Below, one piece after another: positions 9,011-18,883 of a stretch of DNA of 64,000 nucleotides. Every line of letters begins with the position of its first letter. Position 1 is the stretch's first letter. The notes beneath the pieces are model-generated. The model saw nothing but the letters and a program-made list of their open reading frames with translations, made no database searches and was not told the DNA's origin. Source of the DNA: Fabrea salina (lineage: Eukaryota > Ciliophora > Heterotrichea > Heterotrichida > Fabreidae); contig JALIHJ010000006.1 in assembly GCA_022984795.1 (NCBI GenBank), positions 275,177 to 339,176 on the forward strand. The letters run 5' to 3'. Made by a program: the position numbers and the translations under genes.

Positions 9011-10423
9011 CTACTCTGTCCAACTAAAATCCAGAAACTTTCCACAAGTTTCAAAAGGCAGCAGAAAAGTAGCAACTAGCATCAGTCCGTTAGTTACAAG
9101 TAGTAGTATGAACGGCCCTGCTTTAGTCCAGTCCAGCAGCACTGTGAACACAAACGGAGCAAACAAGGTTGCAGCTCTGCCTATTGCGTTTTGAATAGAG
9201 AACCCCAGTTCCCTGAGTTCAGTCTCGTAAACCTCAGAAGTGTAAGTGTACAGCATGCAAAAAGTACTGTTGTTCAAAGAGTTAATCAAAATAACCAGCA
9301 CATATAATGCAAAGCTGTCTGCCAAGGGAATGCTTGCAGCACTCAACAACACTAGGAAGAAAAAAGACAACTCGAGAGTGCCCTTTCTGCCTAAAGCAGG
9401 CAGGTCTATCAAGTAAGTGCTTCCTAAAGTGATGAAACACTGCGCCCCTATTGCTATCAAAATCAAGTACAAAACAGAACTGTCTTCTTCGTCCGTGCCA
9501 AAAAGCCTCGGAAGTATGTAGAACAATCCATAGTAAGAAAATATCGCACAACTCCATAAACACACCAAAAGCAAAGTTGTGAGTCTGTGGGTTTTGTCAA
9601 ACAGAAAAGAAAACCTAGTAGGACCTCTTTCTACGTGCAGAGGAAAAGTTAAGTACACGTTATCGTACTCTTCTTCGTTGAGTGGCGGCTTTTTGTTAAC
9701 TTTGGCTATATACTCTAAAGAGTTACTTGCAACCGAGTACCTTTGTTTTCTGGCTGAAAACAAAGGACTCTCCACTGCAAACATACTAAACACTATTCCT
9801 ATTATTATTGGAATTGCAGCAGCAATCAGTAACTCCCTCCACCTGTCTGACTCTAAGTTAGGTGCCAGCCACATAGCTATCAGCACTATGTAGATCTGCC
9901 CCACTCCAAATACCAACTCTACAATCATCACGTAGGCTCCTCTTTGCTCAGTAGTGCAGGACTCCACTGAGAGTGCAATGTACGGAGGAACGCTCATTGA
10001 TATAGCCACTCCTGCAAAGGCCCTCAGCACAATGAAACTCCAGAACTCAGGCATCAGGGCTGAGGCTATTCCTAGCAGAAACAAAGCTGCATAAGTGTAC
10101 TTAACTACCTCCAAGCGGCCCCACTCGTCTCCATAAATGCCTATTATGATGTAGCCCAAACTCATTCCTCCAAATATAATGCCTCCCATTAAGCCTAGTT
10201 GCAAAGTAGACAAGCTCCATTCGTCTTCAAGCATAAAAGACACCAAACTAAAAATAGTTACTTCAGCTCCGTCTGCAAAGGAACCAGTTCCAGTGACTCC
10301 GAAAAGCAAGTATTGATAAACTCCAAAGCCGATTCTATTGAGAATCTTTTCTATTCTGTTGTTGGCTTGGTCTTTTCGGTCTTCTTCCTGAACAAGAGGG
10401 TTGGTTTCTTTGTCTGCACACAT
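9011..10423 (-). CDS. Major facilitator superfamily transporter (SV2 / organic ion-like), 470 aa
   Basis: A 12-helix MFS protein of the sugar/organic-ion class. The first loop has the conserved GxxxDxWGR pattern (IIIGIYGDEWGRLEV). Helix 4 carries FIVLRAFAGVAISMSVPPYIALSVE and then TEQRGAY, as in SV2- and SLC22-like proteins. There is no cleavable signal. The substrate cannot be read from sequence. It is tandem with, and 12 bp downstream of, another 12-helix transporter on the same strand; the two are not close copies. Confidence 0.88.
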   Translation of the reverse strand: MCADKETNPLVQEEDRKDQANNRIEKILNRIGFGVYQYLLFGVTGTGSFADGAEVTIFSLVSFMLEDEWSLSTLQLGLMGGIIFGGMSLGYIIIGIYGDEWGRLEVVKYTYAALFLLGIASALMPEFWSFIVLRAFAGVAISMSVPPYIALSVESCTTEQRGAYVMIVELVFGVGQIYIVLIAMWLAPNLESDRWRELLIAAAIPIIIGIVFSMFAVESPLFSARKQRYSVASNSLEYIAKVNKKPPLNEEEYDNVYLTFPLHVERGPTRFSFLFDKTHRLTTLLLVCLWSCAIFSYYGLFYILPRLFGTDEEDSSVLYLILIAIGAQCFITLGSTYLIDLPALGRKGTLELSFFFLVLLSAASIPLADSFALYVLVILINSLNNSTFCMLYTYTSEVYETELRELGFSIQNAIGRAATLFAPFVFTVLLDWTKAGPFILLLVTNGLMLVATFLLPFETCGKFLDFSWTE

Positions 10424-10435
10424 ATTTATGCGTTA

Positions 10436-11722
10436 TTATAAAAAAAAGCAAAACAGGGAGCCTATGAAGGAAGAAATCCCTGCAGTCAGCAGTCCGAACT
10501 TGTTGTCGTCTTGTTCTGGCCACATCACAAAAGCACAAGGAAACACTCCTAACACCAAAATCTGTGCAAAAAACAATGAAACTTGCAAAAGGTGGTTCCA
10601 AGGAGTGCTTTTGTCTGAGTTCTTGAAAGAGTTCATGAGTTCGTAAGGCAACACACAGTTACTCCCTATTGCAAAGCCACAAAGCGGAATCAGCACAAAA
10701 ACAGACCTAAAGTCTTCTACGAAGAAAGTAGGCACTAGCAACACCGAACACAGCAAATTAGAAATCCCTAAAAAGTAAGAACTCGGAATGAGCTTGTCTT
10801 CTTTCAGTTTGTAAATTAAAAGAATCGAAGTTAAAGTGATGATTCCCGTCAGCAGCAAAGAAAAAGCCCCCCAAGACACTCCTACATCAAACACGTGTCT
10901 GTCAAAGCTCAAACTCGAAGTCCCCAGTAAAGAAAAAGTCACCCAAGAAGAAGCATAAAGCGATATCAAAACGTTACTTCCAATACAAAAAAAGTAGCCT
11001 GCACTCAAAACCCAGATCTTCTTGGGAGCTCTTTTAAACAGCTTCAGTGACTTCAAAGGGTTTGCAAGTGGCTCTTTGAACTCAGGAATGCTGGGAACCC
11101 CCGCAAAAGCCCCTAGTAAAAAGAACACTCCTGACAGCAGGTAACTAAAAGTCATGTTGTCTCCTACTGCGTAGTACAAATACAAAGAGTACTTTTCAAA
11201 TATGTTGCAAGAAGCCACGAAAAACCCTCCTATTCTGCCCAAACACCCTGAGCCCAGTAACAATTGGGACTGAGTCACTTCTGACAGCAAACAACACAGT
11301 CCAGAGTGACTCACTCCCATCAAAGCAAACCCCAAGAACCCTGCAGCCACTGCTACTGAACGCACCTTCCAGCCCTTTTCCACGGATTCTCCGAAGTACC
11401 ACTCAGCTATTCCTCCGGAAAAAACGAATATCCCAATGCCTGCCACCATTACTCCACACAAAGAGTAAACCAAACACTTCATTCTGTTGGCTTCAAAGGC
11501 TTTGTTGCTTGCAGGGTAGATCCCAAACAGTCCGTAAACTGGAACTAACCAAATAAAAGCTACGTGCAAACTCGAGCACCCTAGTCTCATAAAGTAGGGG
11601 TTAATAAACACTGACTGCAAAGCATAATCTAAATATAGCGTACGGAACTCCAAAGAAAACACAAAGAAACACAACGCCCAAGGACTGGAAGTAGAAGTCC
11701 TTAGCATCTTGTTTGACTCCAT
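10436..11722 (-). CDS. Polytopic MFS-like transporter (SLC45-like?), 428 aa
   Basis: About 12 hydrophobic helices over the whole length. The start at 11722 (MESNKMLRTSTSSPWAL) is the only ATG fitting the gene spacing; a longer frame to 11782 lacks a normal ATG. Short basic loops such as KAFEANRMK after helix 2 and a central loop (PEFKEPLANPLKSLKLFKRAPKK) divide it into two halves. The overall pattern resembles SLC45/sucrose-type MFS members, but the motif match is weak. Its start codon lies only 5 bp from that of the divergent gene at 11728. Confidence 0.78.
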   Translation of the reverse strand: MESNKMLRTSTSSPWALCFFVFSLEFRTLYLDYALQSVFINPYFMRLGCSSLHVAFIWLVPVYGLFGIYPASNKAFEANRMKCLVYSLCGVMVAGIGIFVFSGGIAEWYFGESVEKGWKVRSVAVAAGFLGFALMGVSHSGLCCLLSEVTQSQLLLGSGCLGRIGGFFVASCNIFEKYSLYLYYAVGDNMTFSYLLSGVFFLLGAFAGVPSIPEFKEPLANPLKSLKLFKRAPKKIWVLSAGYFFCIGSNVLISLYASSWVTFSLLGTSSLSFDRHVFDVGVSWGAFSLLLTGIITLTSILLIYKLKEDKLIPSSYFLGISNLLCSVLLVPTFFVEDFRSVFVLIPLCGFAIGSNCVLPYELMNSFKNSDKSTPWNHLLQVSLFFAQILVLGVFPCAFVMWPEQDDNKFGLLTAGISSFIGSLFCFFL

Positions 11723-11727
11723 AATAA

Positions 11728-14454
11728 ATGGAACCTGGAGTTTCTTCAAGACAAGAGTCCCAGTCTTCAGGCGCAATGGCACTTTACAGAATGACTATCA
11801 ACCAAGAAGACAGACTGCTCAGTAAACTTTCAAAAGCCTCTTTAGGCATGGCTTTCCCCAGTTGCCTCATTGGAGTCTTGGGGTTGGCAGCTTATTTGAA
11901 AACCAGCCACATTTTCCTCATAATCCCTCCTTTTGTTTCTTTAGTAGCGTTTGGGGGGTCCGTTGCTACTTACTTAAGTGCTAAGTACGCCAGGGCGAAC
12001 TTAACGCGGCAAAGAGCAATGATAGGTTCCTGGAAAGGGTTGGTAGCTCAGGACACGTTGATGTATTCACTGTACTTTTTGCACGTAGCTGCGAGTTTTT
12101 ACTTCTTTTTAGGAGTGATTTCTTTGATTTCCCAAGAAGTACTTATGGGGCCTATAGACGACGAAGAGCAGAAGTGGAAGATCAGGTGGTTGCTTTTTTT
12201 CATAAGTGGAGGGTGTTTGAAGTACATTTTGGGGTACCTTTACATTTTCTGGGTTGCGTGTAAGCTTGCAGTGGACTACGAAAACATCCAGAACTACTTC
12301 CAGGTGATCCAGTACACCTTGAACTGCATGGGAGTTGCTTTGGTGTTTTGTCCCACAGTGTACTGGTGGTACTGGAGTGCTTTTAGCATACAAGAAGAAC
12401 TCAACCCCATAATCATCAAGGCAGGAGTGCTCCTTGGAGTCTTTATACTGAGTATTTCTATGCTGAACTACTACTCTGCTTACAAAGAAAAGCCCAACCA
12501 ACTTGTTTTGTCTATGATTTTGCAAATCATTTCTATTATATTTTGCAGTTTCTACGTAGTAATGATTGTTGTTTACACACAAAGCTACTTGAATTCTCTT
12601 TACCCCAATTGTTATGACATCTTGCGCATGATGTCTTCTACCCACATCCAAAAACTAGGGTGTCCTTCTAAGTACTTGGCACTCTCAGACTCTACTAACT
12701 TTAACTGTACAAAAGGCCAAACTTCTTTAGCCTGGGAGGAACCCAGCCACTACGGGTGTCTGAATCCTCAGTGCTGCGACGTGATCTCACAGTCTTCTAC
12801 TGCGGGACTGGACTACATGATTGGCTTCGCCGTCACTGCCATGCTGATGCTGAGTTTGACTTTTTACTCTTCTCGTTACTTGCTGCGCAAGATCCAGAAG
12901 TTTGGACTCAGTCAAGACAAACGAGTAGACGACAAAATATTTCTAGTTATTGTACTCAGCTTCTTCGTAGTGATGGCCTGGGCCTTTGCAGCTAAGTTCG
13001 AAGTAGACATTGCCGTTCCTCGAACAGGCGTAAGTGTTCAGGTAAAAGACGCAGGTGCACTTCCTAGTAAATATCTGACTGAAGAATACTGTGTAAAAGG
13101 AATAGACATAGACATAGGTAGTAACTGGAACTTAAGACGTGAGTTCTTAGTAGAGGTAAGTGCCCAAGGAGCTGAACTCAGAATTCTTGAGGGGCCTGAG
13201 TTCACAGCAACTGCTGTGGAAACCAAAAGAATTCTTAAGGAGTCAAGGTTGTGTCCCCACTACTTAGGAGTGCCTATTTTGGTTTCAGTGGAGTTGTGGG
13301 AAACACGGAGACTCCAAGAAGACTACGAAGAAGACTACGAAGAAGACTACGAAGAACTTCCTCCCCAGCCAAAGTAAGCTTTACTTAGCTTTTTGTTCCA
13401 AAAAAACATAACTATCCATCCTGTGTCCTACAGCCAAGTTTCTCTAGCTGTGTTGGACGGAAAGCAACCCCTGGAAAACACTACTATTCAAAGCAAAAGC
13501 CACATACCACCCTTTGAGCACCACTTGCCCAACCTAACTCTCCAGCTGCCCTTGGCTCCTAGAGCTTACTTGTCCTCAGTAAGCATCAGCAACCCTTTTT
13601 TTGCAGACACTACTTACAGTATTAGAGTGGGTGCTCTGCCTTACGGGAACTACTCAGTTCCAAGTGTGCACCTTGCTCCAGCAATTAACCAAACACTTTG
13701 CTTAAACGGCACAGTTCACGACTTCCATATGAACGAAAGAGTACCAAGTGGCAAAGCAGTGCTTAAAAAAGGAGCTTACTCAGCAAGTGCTTTTTTAACT
13801 CAAGCCTTCCAAAACAACACTTTTAGTTTCTGTAACTTGGAACCAGGGGTCTACACTCTGGAAGTTTCAGCAGACAAAAAGCACACAGCAGTGCTGTTAG
13901 TAACTCTCAGCCAAAACAAACAACTTAGGGTGCCTGTGACTCCGTTTAACTTATCGCCTGACATGGTTAGATTTGTTTTGGGCTGGGAAGGCCAAACAGA
14001 CCTAGACATCCACGCAGTTTTCAACACAAACAAGTCCCAAACTTGTCTAGTAGACTTTGCAAACCCTAAATGCGGAGGTGCGAAACTCAAATCTTCCGAG
14101 AACCAAGAAAGTTTGACTCTAAGAGAAGTAGGAACAAGCCACTACCTTTTGTTTGTTAAGAAATACTCAAAGTCAGAAGGCACTCTAGGAACAACTGGAG
14201 CTTGGCTGAGCACTTACATTGCAAACCACCACGAGCCAGTAAGCATTGTAGGAATTCCTTACGAAGACTCCCAGAAAGACGCTTGGTTGGGTTTGTGCTT
14301 AGAAGGAAGAAGAGGAGTCAAAAGTTTAGTTGCAGTGAACCAACTTCTCGAGTACAACTACTCCACAAACTACAAGCAAGTGTGCAAAACCCTGCTAGGA
14401 AAAGAAAGGTGGCCTCAAGAAGAACTTGAAGCTGGCGAGATTCTAGTAGAATAA
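11728..14454 (+). CDS. Nine-helix membrane protein fused to a large ectodomain with a DUF2135-like module (spliced, about 903 aa)
   Basis: Two open frames, 11728-13377 and 13389-14454, become one gene when the 15-nt intron 13374-13388 is removed. The N-terminal half has about nine membrane helices and a Cys-rich loop (CYDIL, CPSKY, CTK, CLNPQCCD). The acidic repeat EEDYEEDYEEDYEEL ends just before the junction. The second half is Asn- and Thr-rich with many N-glycosylation sequons and beta-sandwich-like repeats. It contains FVLGWEGQTDLDIHAVF followed by CLVDFANPKCGGAKL, resembling DUF2135 (TDLDxHV) domains. A surface receptor or adhesion role is inference. An internal Met at 11776 is an alternative start. 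Confidence 0.82.
13374..13388 (+). other. 15-nt intron joining membrane and ectodomain halves
   Basis: The sequence gtaagctttacttag has GTAA, A at position 10 and TAG. Without splicing the protein ends at TAA four residues after the acidic repeat. With splicing the frame runs on for another 1.07 kb that has no ATG near its own start. Confidence 0.92.
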
Positions 14455-14463
14455 GAAAGTTAG

Positions 14464-15993
14464 TTAGTACTTCCTGGGGGACTTAGGAGTCACCTCGTTC
14501 AAGAACTCAGAGTAAGAAACTCTTCCGTCCCTGTCTTTGTCGTATCTATCCATTAAACTCTCTACGTCTTTCTTGCTTGCGAAAATTCCGTGGTCTTGTA
14601 AAACTGACTGAAATTCGTCCATAGTGATGTACCCGTTCCTGTCGCGGTCCACTGACTGAAAAGCGTCCAGCAAACTAAACAAAGGACGCCTGTCTAGTTT
14701 TTGCCTGATTGACTCAGCCACGCTTTCGCTTTCAAGGGAGATCTGCATGGCCCTTGTGATCCTGTAAGTAGTTTCAGAGGTAAAGACTCTGCGTCTTTCA
14801 GACCTAGTCACGTTGTAGGGAGACCTGTTCCTGATGAGTCTAGCGTACTCAGGGTCTTTGGGAGTGAAGAGTTCGTTGAACTCTGAGTAACGCAGTCTTC
14901 TTTCCCCAGTGCTGCTGTAGTGTTTGAAAAGCAAAGAAATCTCGTCCCTCACTGGCCTGATTCCCAACTCCACCAAAGTTTCTTCAAAGTCAAGTTCGTT
15001 AACGTAGCCTTTGTCGTCAATGTCAAACATCCTAAAAGCGTCAATCAAGTTAAAGTCTGCCCTCAAAGAAAGGTCTTTAATAACAGCGTCTAAGTCACGA
15101 GCTAAGTTTATTTGCTGGAAGAAAATACTCACGAGTTCTGACTCTTCCGAAACAGTTAAAGGTGAACGTCCAGATACCCTTGAAGGAGAAGCTCTGGTAG
15201 GCGAGCCCCGGCTAGGAGAACCCCGACTGGGGGAACCATAGGAGTTCCTAACAGGAGACCCAGACCTACGCAGGGGAGAAGAGTTTCTATAGGGACTCCT
15301 TCTGGAAGGAGAAACAGGAGAGTAGCCAGTCGTTTGAAGTGCTTCCACAAACTCTGAGTAACTCAGGCTTTCGTCCCCGTCAGTGTCTAGTCTCCTTAAA
15401 ATAGCATCAACGTCTTCGTCAAACAAAGGCACACCTTGTCTTCTGGCGAAGCTCAAAAACTTGTCCCTACTTATGAAACTAGTGCTGGGGTAGTCCATGA
15501 CCTTAAATGCATCTAGGTTAGTGAAGTCTGGCCTGATTACTACGTCTTTGCGAGCTCCTTCAATGCGAGACTGCGACTGGCACTCTTTTTCCAAAAGTCT
15601 AGCAAGTAAGTACTCTGCGTCAAGGCTGAGTCTGGGGTAGGAAGTCCTAGAGACAGCCAAGTCCCTCAAAGCCATATTGGTGGAAGGCAGAGCTAGTTGC
15701 TGGAAGTCAGTCAGCTGGAGTCTTCCGTCAGAATCAGAGTCGTACTGCTTGACAAGCTGAGTGATTTCAAAATCAGACATAACTACGCGGTTTCTGTCAA
15801 GAAACTCGCGAATGTCCAGAAAGTTCAAATAACCGTTACTCAGTCGGTCCAAATGTTGGAAAGCAGAGTAGGGTTCGAAGCTCCTGTTTTCGCAAAGAGA
15901 GATTCTGCACAACTCAACATCTCTTTCGCACTGAGAAACTGTTTTGAAGAACTCAGCTAGTCTGCTTTCAGTTTCTAGACTTAATCTTGCCAT
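14464..15993 (-). CDS. Multi-EF-hand calcium-binding protein with an SP/SR-rich linker, 509 aa
   Basis: Several EF-hand loops are visible: DSDSDGRLQLTDF (about 85-97), DTDGDESLSYSEF (about 207-219), DIDDKGYVNELDF, DRDRNGYITMDEF and, near the C-terminus, DKDRDGRVSYSEF. They are arranged in three calmodulin-like blocks, each preceded by a repeated helical module (SESESVAESIRQ-type). Between blocks 2 and 3 lies a low-complexity linker of GSPSRGSPTRASPSR type, probably a phosphorylation target. This architecture is common in ciliate cytoskeletal EF-hand proteins. The 3' end converges on the membrane/ectodomain gene with 9 bp between. Confidence 0.88.
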   Translation of the reverse strand: MARLSLETESRLAEFFKTVSQCERDVELCRISLCENRSFEPYSAFQHLDRLSNGYLNFLDIREFLDRNRVVMSDFEITQLVKQYDSDSDGRLQLTDFQQLALPSTNMALRDLAVSRTSYPRLSLDAEYLLARLLEKECQSQSRIEGARKDVVIRPDFTNLDAFKVMDYPSTSFISRDKFLSFARRQGVPLFDEDVDAILRRLDTDGDESLSYSEFVEALQTTGYSPVSPSRRSPYRNSSPLRRSGSPVRNSYGSPSRGSPSRGSPTRASPSRVSGRSPLTVSEESELVSIFFQQINLARDLDAVIKDLSLRADFNLIDAFRMFDIDDKGYVNELDFEETLVELGIRPVRDEISLLFKHYSSTGERRLRYSEFNELFTPKDPEYARLIRNRSPYNVTRSERRRVFTSETTYRITRAMQISLESESVAESIRQKLDRRPLFSLLDAFQSVDRDRNGYITMDEFQSVLQDHGIFASKKDVESLMDRYDKDRDGRVSYSEFLNEVTPKSPRKY

Positions 15994-16002
15994 TTAACGT
16001 TA

Positions 16003-17583
16003 TTACACTTGGAGCCAAGGGTGAGAAAGGGCTTCCCGGGCACTGAGTCTGTTTCCTGGGTCAACTTGCAGCAAGCAAGTCAAGAAGTTCAGTAGCAGTT
16101 GGTCTTCCCCAGCTATTTCTTGCAAAGTCTTCCCAGAAACTTGGGGGGTGTCTTGAGTCCTGAGCATTCCATCTCTAATGTACATTTCAAGGAGCTTTCC
16201 TTGGGTAGGCAACTGCTGAGTAACCTTTTCTACTTTAAGTAGGAACTCCTCAATGGTTTCCCAGCTGAACAAAATGTCTCCAGAAAGAATCTCTGCTACC
16301 ACGCACCCCAAACTCCACATGTCGATTTTGCAGTCGTAGGGTCCTCCCATAACAACTTCAGGAGCTCGGTAGGACTTCGACTGGATGTAGGTCGTCAGCT
16401 CGTCAGTCGTGAAACAACTGTTCCCGAAGTCAATCAGTCTGATAGAACAGTGTGTAGGCGAGTGGACGCGTTTCCGCAGAGGAGTAGCAACTAAGATGTT
16501 TTCAGGCTTGATGTCAGCGTGGATGACTCCTTGGGAGTGGATGAAGTCAAGGGCTGTGAGGACTTGACTAACGATGCTTTTGACCTGGGACTTGAGAATC
16601 CAGGACACTTCAGGCTGTGTATTGATGTTAAAGAGGTTCTCTCCTAGTAATTCATACACTATAAACAAATGCTCCCTGTAGTAGAAGTACTCGTACAAAG
16701 CTACGATGCACTGCTGAGCCAAGTCGTTAGCAGCACACCTAGCAAGTTCCTTCATGACTTTGATTTCGTCAAGTCCTTGGTCGAAGGTTTCCTTTTCGTT
16801 ATGTATGATTTTAAGGCAAACTTGTCTTTTAAGGCGTATGTCGTAGCACTCTATGACGGTGCTGAAGTTAGAGGAAGCAATGATACGTTCTATTTTGTAC
16901 CGTTCTGCCAAAACTTCGCCCAACAACAGTGGAATGTTCTTGGTAGCTTCGTAACCAGTTTTGCGGGGCTTGTAAATGAAGGGCAAGTACATCACTTCGT
17001 TTTCCTGCGAAAAGTTTTCTTGGAGGCACTTGGACTCTTCGCGTGCCAGGAACTTTTCGAACTCAATGGTTTCTTTGTCAGGTTGTCTGTAGGGGAAGTT
17101 CACTTCTATGTTCTCGTCTATTTCACCAAAGGAGAAGTTGGAGGTTTCGTCGCCCTCGTTGTTTGAAAACGAAAAGTCCCCTGGAGACCGGGTTCTTCCT
17201 CGCAACTGTGTGGGGAAGGCACAAGTAGACCCATGCATGCTTCCTGCAAAACCTAACTTTTCGTTAAGCCGCATTTCGAGTTGGTGCATGCGTCGCATCT
17301 TATCGTCTAGGTTCTCTAGTTCTATAGACAGGTGGTTGAGTCCGCGCTGGAACATCAGTTCTAACTGCAGCACGTCTTCTGTTTTGTCCTTGTAAAGCAG
17401 CTTCAGGGCTTCTAGTTCTTTTCTGAGCGAGGAAATTTCTTTGTTTTGGCGCTTACTGGATTTCTCAGGGATGGTGGAACTAGTGGGGTGCTCAGAGCAC
17501 ATGCAAGACGTGAATTCTTCGTACCTCCTTCTTCCCAGGTCTTTCAAGCACTCTTCCAAACTAGAGTCATATTGCCTTGACAT
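16003..17583 (-). CDS. DYRK-like CMGC protein kinase with N-terminal coiled coil, 526 aa
   Basis: Residues about 50-110 form a coiled coil. The kinase domain begins near 230 (ERYKIERIIASSNFSTVIECYD). The ATP-binding Lys is in CLKII, the catalytic loop is HADIKPEN, the metal motif is DFG, and the activation segment YIQSKSYRAPEVVMG is the DYRK/HIPK/PRP4 signature with a Tyr for autophosphorylation. The glycine-rich loop is degenerate (IASSNFSTV), and HAD replaces the usual HCD. The rest of the catalytic set is intact, so it is probably active. It is divergent from SGT1 with 95 bp between starts. Confidence 0.92.
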   Translation of the reverse strand: MSRQYDSSLEECLKDLGRRRYEEFTSCMCSEHPTSSTIPEKSSKRQNKEISSLRKELEALKLLYKDKTEDVLQLELMFQRGLNHLSIELENLDDKMRRMHQLEMRLNEKLGFAGSMHGSTCAFPTQLRGRTRSPGDFSFSNNEGDETSNFSFGEIDENIEVNFPYRQPDKETIEFEKFLAREESKCLQENFSQENEVMYLPFIYKPRKTGYEATKNIPLLLGEVLAERYKIERIIASSNFSTVIECYDIRLKRQVCLKIIHNEKETFDQGLDEIKVMKELARCAANDLAQQCIVALYEYFYYREHLFIVYELLGENLFNINTQPEVSWILKSQVKSIVSQVLTALDFIHSQGVIHADIKPENILVATPLRKRVHSPTHCSIRLIDFGNSCFTTDELTTYIQSKSYRAPEVVMGGPYDCKIDMWSLGCVVAEILSGDILFSWETIEEFLLKVEKVTQQLPTQGKLLEMYIRDGMLRTQDTPQVSGKTLQEIAGEDQLLLNFLTCLLQVDPGNRLSAREALSHPWLQV

Positions 17584-17678
17584 TTCAATATTAATTAAAT
17601 TCTTCCATATATGTAACAGAACTCATTTATTACGGTGCTTCCAAGTAGTATCCAGAACTTTCTATAGTGTTAAACAAA

Positions 17679-18593
17679 ATGGAAAGTGTCCACTTAGGGA
17701 ACTCTTTTTTCTTGCAAGACAACTTCACTGAGTCTGCCAAACACTACAAAGCTGCTTTGGAACAAGAACCTAACCTTTTGGAAGCCCTTCTCAACTTAGG
17801 CTACTCTTACATCAAACAAGGAGCCTTCGAGCTTGCCTGTGAAGTACTTGACAAAGCAATCTTAGCAGACCCCCACTCTGAACTTGCAGCCTTCAGGAAA
17901 GGACAGGCTCTTTTTTACTCCGAAAGGTTCTCAGAAGCCCTGTCCCTCTTCGAAAAGGCCCAAGCCCACTTATGGGCCAGGAAAGCTGCCAGCGAACTTA
18001 ACAAGTCCAGCCTTCCTCCTGGAAAAGAACCCTACACTTGGTTCCAAAGCACTGACCAACTCTTTGTAGTAGCCAACGTAAAACCCCGCTCTGAACAAGA
18101 AGTCTCAGTAAAGATCCAGCCTGACTTCCTTAGTCTGACCGCAAAGACCCAACAAGGTTCCGACTTCCACTTCAAAGTCCAACTGCTGCGCCAAGTAGTG
18201 CCTGAGCAAAGCACCTACGAAGTCAAACCCAACAAAGTTGAAGTTACTCTTAAAAAAGCAGAAGAACTTAACTGGAGCAGTTTGGAACCCCAAACACAAG
18301 AGTCCAAACCTTCGTACCCAAGTTCTTCTCGAAAAAAGAAAGACTGGAGCCAAATCGACAAAGAAATCGACCAAGAACTCAAAAAAGAAAAACCTGAAGG
18401 CGAAGAAGCCCTCCAGGAACTCTTCAAACAAATCTACGCCAACGCCGACGAAGACACCAGACGCGCCATGATCAAGTCTTACCAGACCTCAGGCGGAACA
18501 GTGCTTTCTACCAACTGGGGCGAAGTCAGCCAAAAAGACTACGAAGGAAGAGACAAACCCGAACCCCCCGAAGGCCAACAGTGGGCTAAGTAA
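17679..18593 (+). CDS. SUGT1: SGT1 co-chaperone (TPR-CS-SGS), 304 aa
   Basis: SGT1 bridges HSP90 to client complexes such as SCF ligases and kinetochore assembly factors. Residues about 5-115 are three TPRs (NSFFLQDNFTESAKHYKAAL). The CS domain spans about 125-205 (WFQSTDQLFVVANVKPRSEQEVSVKI to EVTLKKAEELNWSSLE). The SGS domain covers about 230-304 and ends NWGEVSQKDYEGRDKPEPPEG, as in the family. The ATG at 17679 (MESVHLGN) is chosen because the upstream extension lacks an ATG. Confidence 0.95.
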   Translation: MESVHLGNSFFLQDNFTESAKHYKAALEQEPNLLEALLNLGYSYIKQGAFELACEVLDKAILADPHSELAAFRKGQALFYSERFSEALSLFEKAQAHLWARKAASELNKSSLPPGKEPYTWFQSTDQLFVVANVKPRSEQEVSVKIQPDFLSLTAKTQQGSDFHFKVQLLRQVVPEQSTYEVKPNKVEVTLKKAEELNWSSLEPQTQESKPSYPSSSRKKKDWSQIDKEIDQELKKEKPEGEEALQELFKQIYANADEDTRRAMIKSYQTSGGTVLSTNWGEVSQKDYEGRDKPEPPEGQQWAK

Positions 18594-18673
18594 CTCTGTT
18601 TAAATTTAAGTCAGTAAGGTAAGTTCAGAACCCAACAACCTAGATACGCTCTATATCCATTTACAATTGCACA

Positions 18674-18880
18674 ATGGACTTCCAAACACAGTTTTCCACC
18701 TACAAAGGTTCCCAGAACTCCTTCAACTCGCACAATCTAGCCCAGATTACTCCAAAAAGAGATGAAAGTTACTTTGGACAGCTGCGCAAAGAACTCCAGA
18801 TGTTTTTTGTGTCAAGTGCAGCTCTTTCAGTCGAGGACGTTTGGGCGGTTCGTAAAATTAACTCTAATTTGAGCCATTAA
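18674..18880 (+). CDS. Small unknown protein, 68 aa
   Basis: An ATG-started frame of 68 codons, MDFQTQFSTYKG to INSNLSH, lying 80 bp after SGT1 and 3 bp before the next gene on the same strand. Polar N-terminus and a short hydrophobic helix (LQMFFVSSAALSVEDVW). I recognise no family. It fits the codon style of its neighbours and fills an otherwise empty gap, so it is probably real. Confidence 0.55.
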   Translation: MDFQTQFSTYKGSQNSFNSHNLAQITPKRDESYFGQLRKELQMFFVSSAALSVEDVWAVRKINSNLSH

Positions 18881-18883
18881 TAA

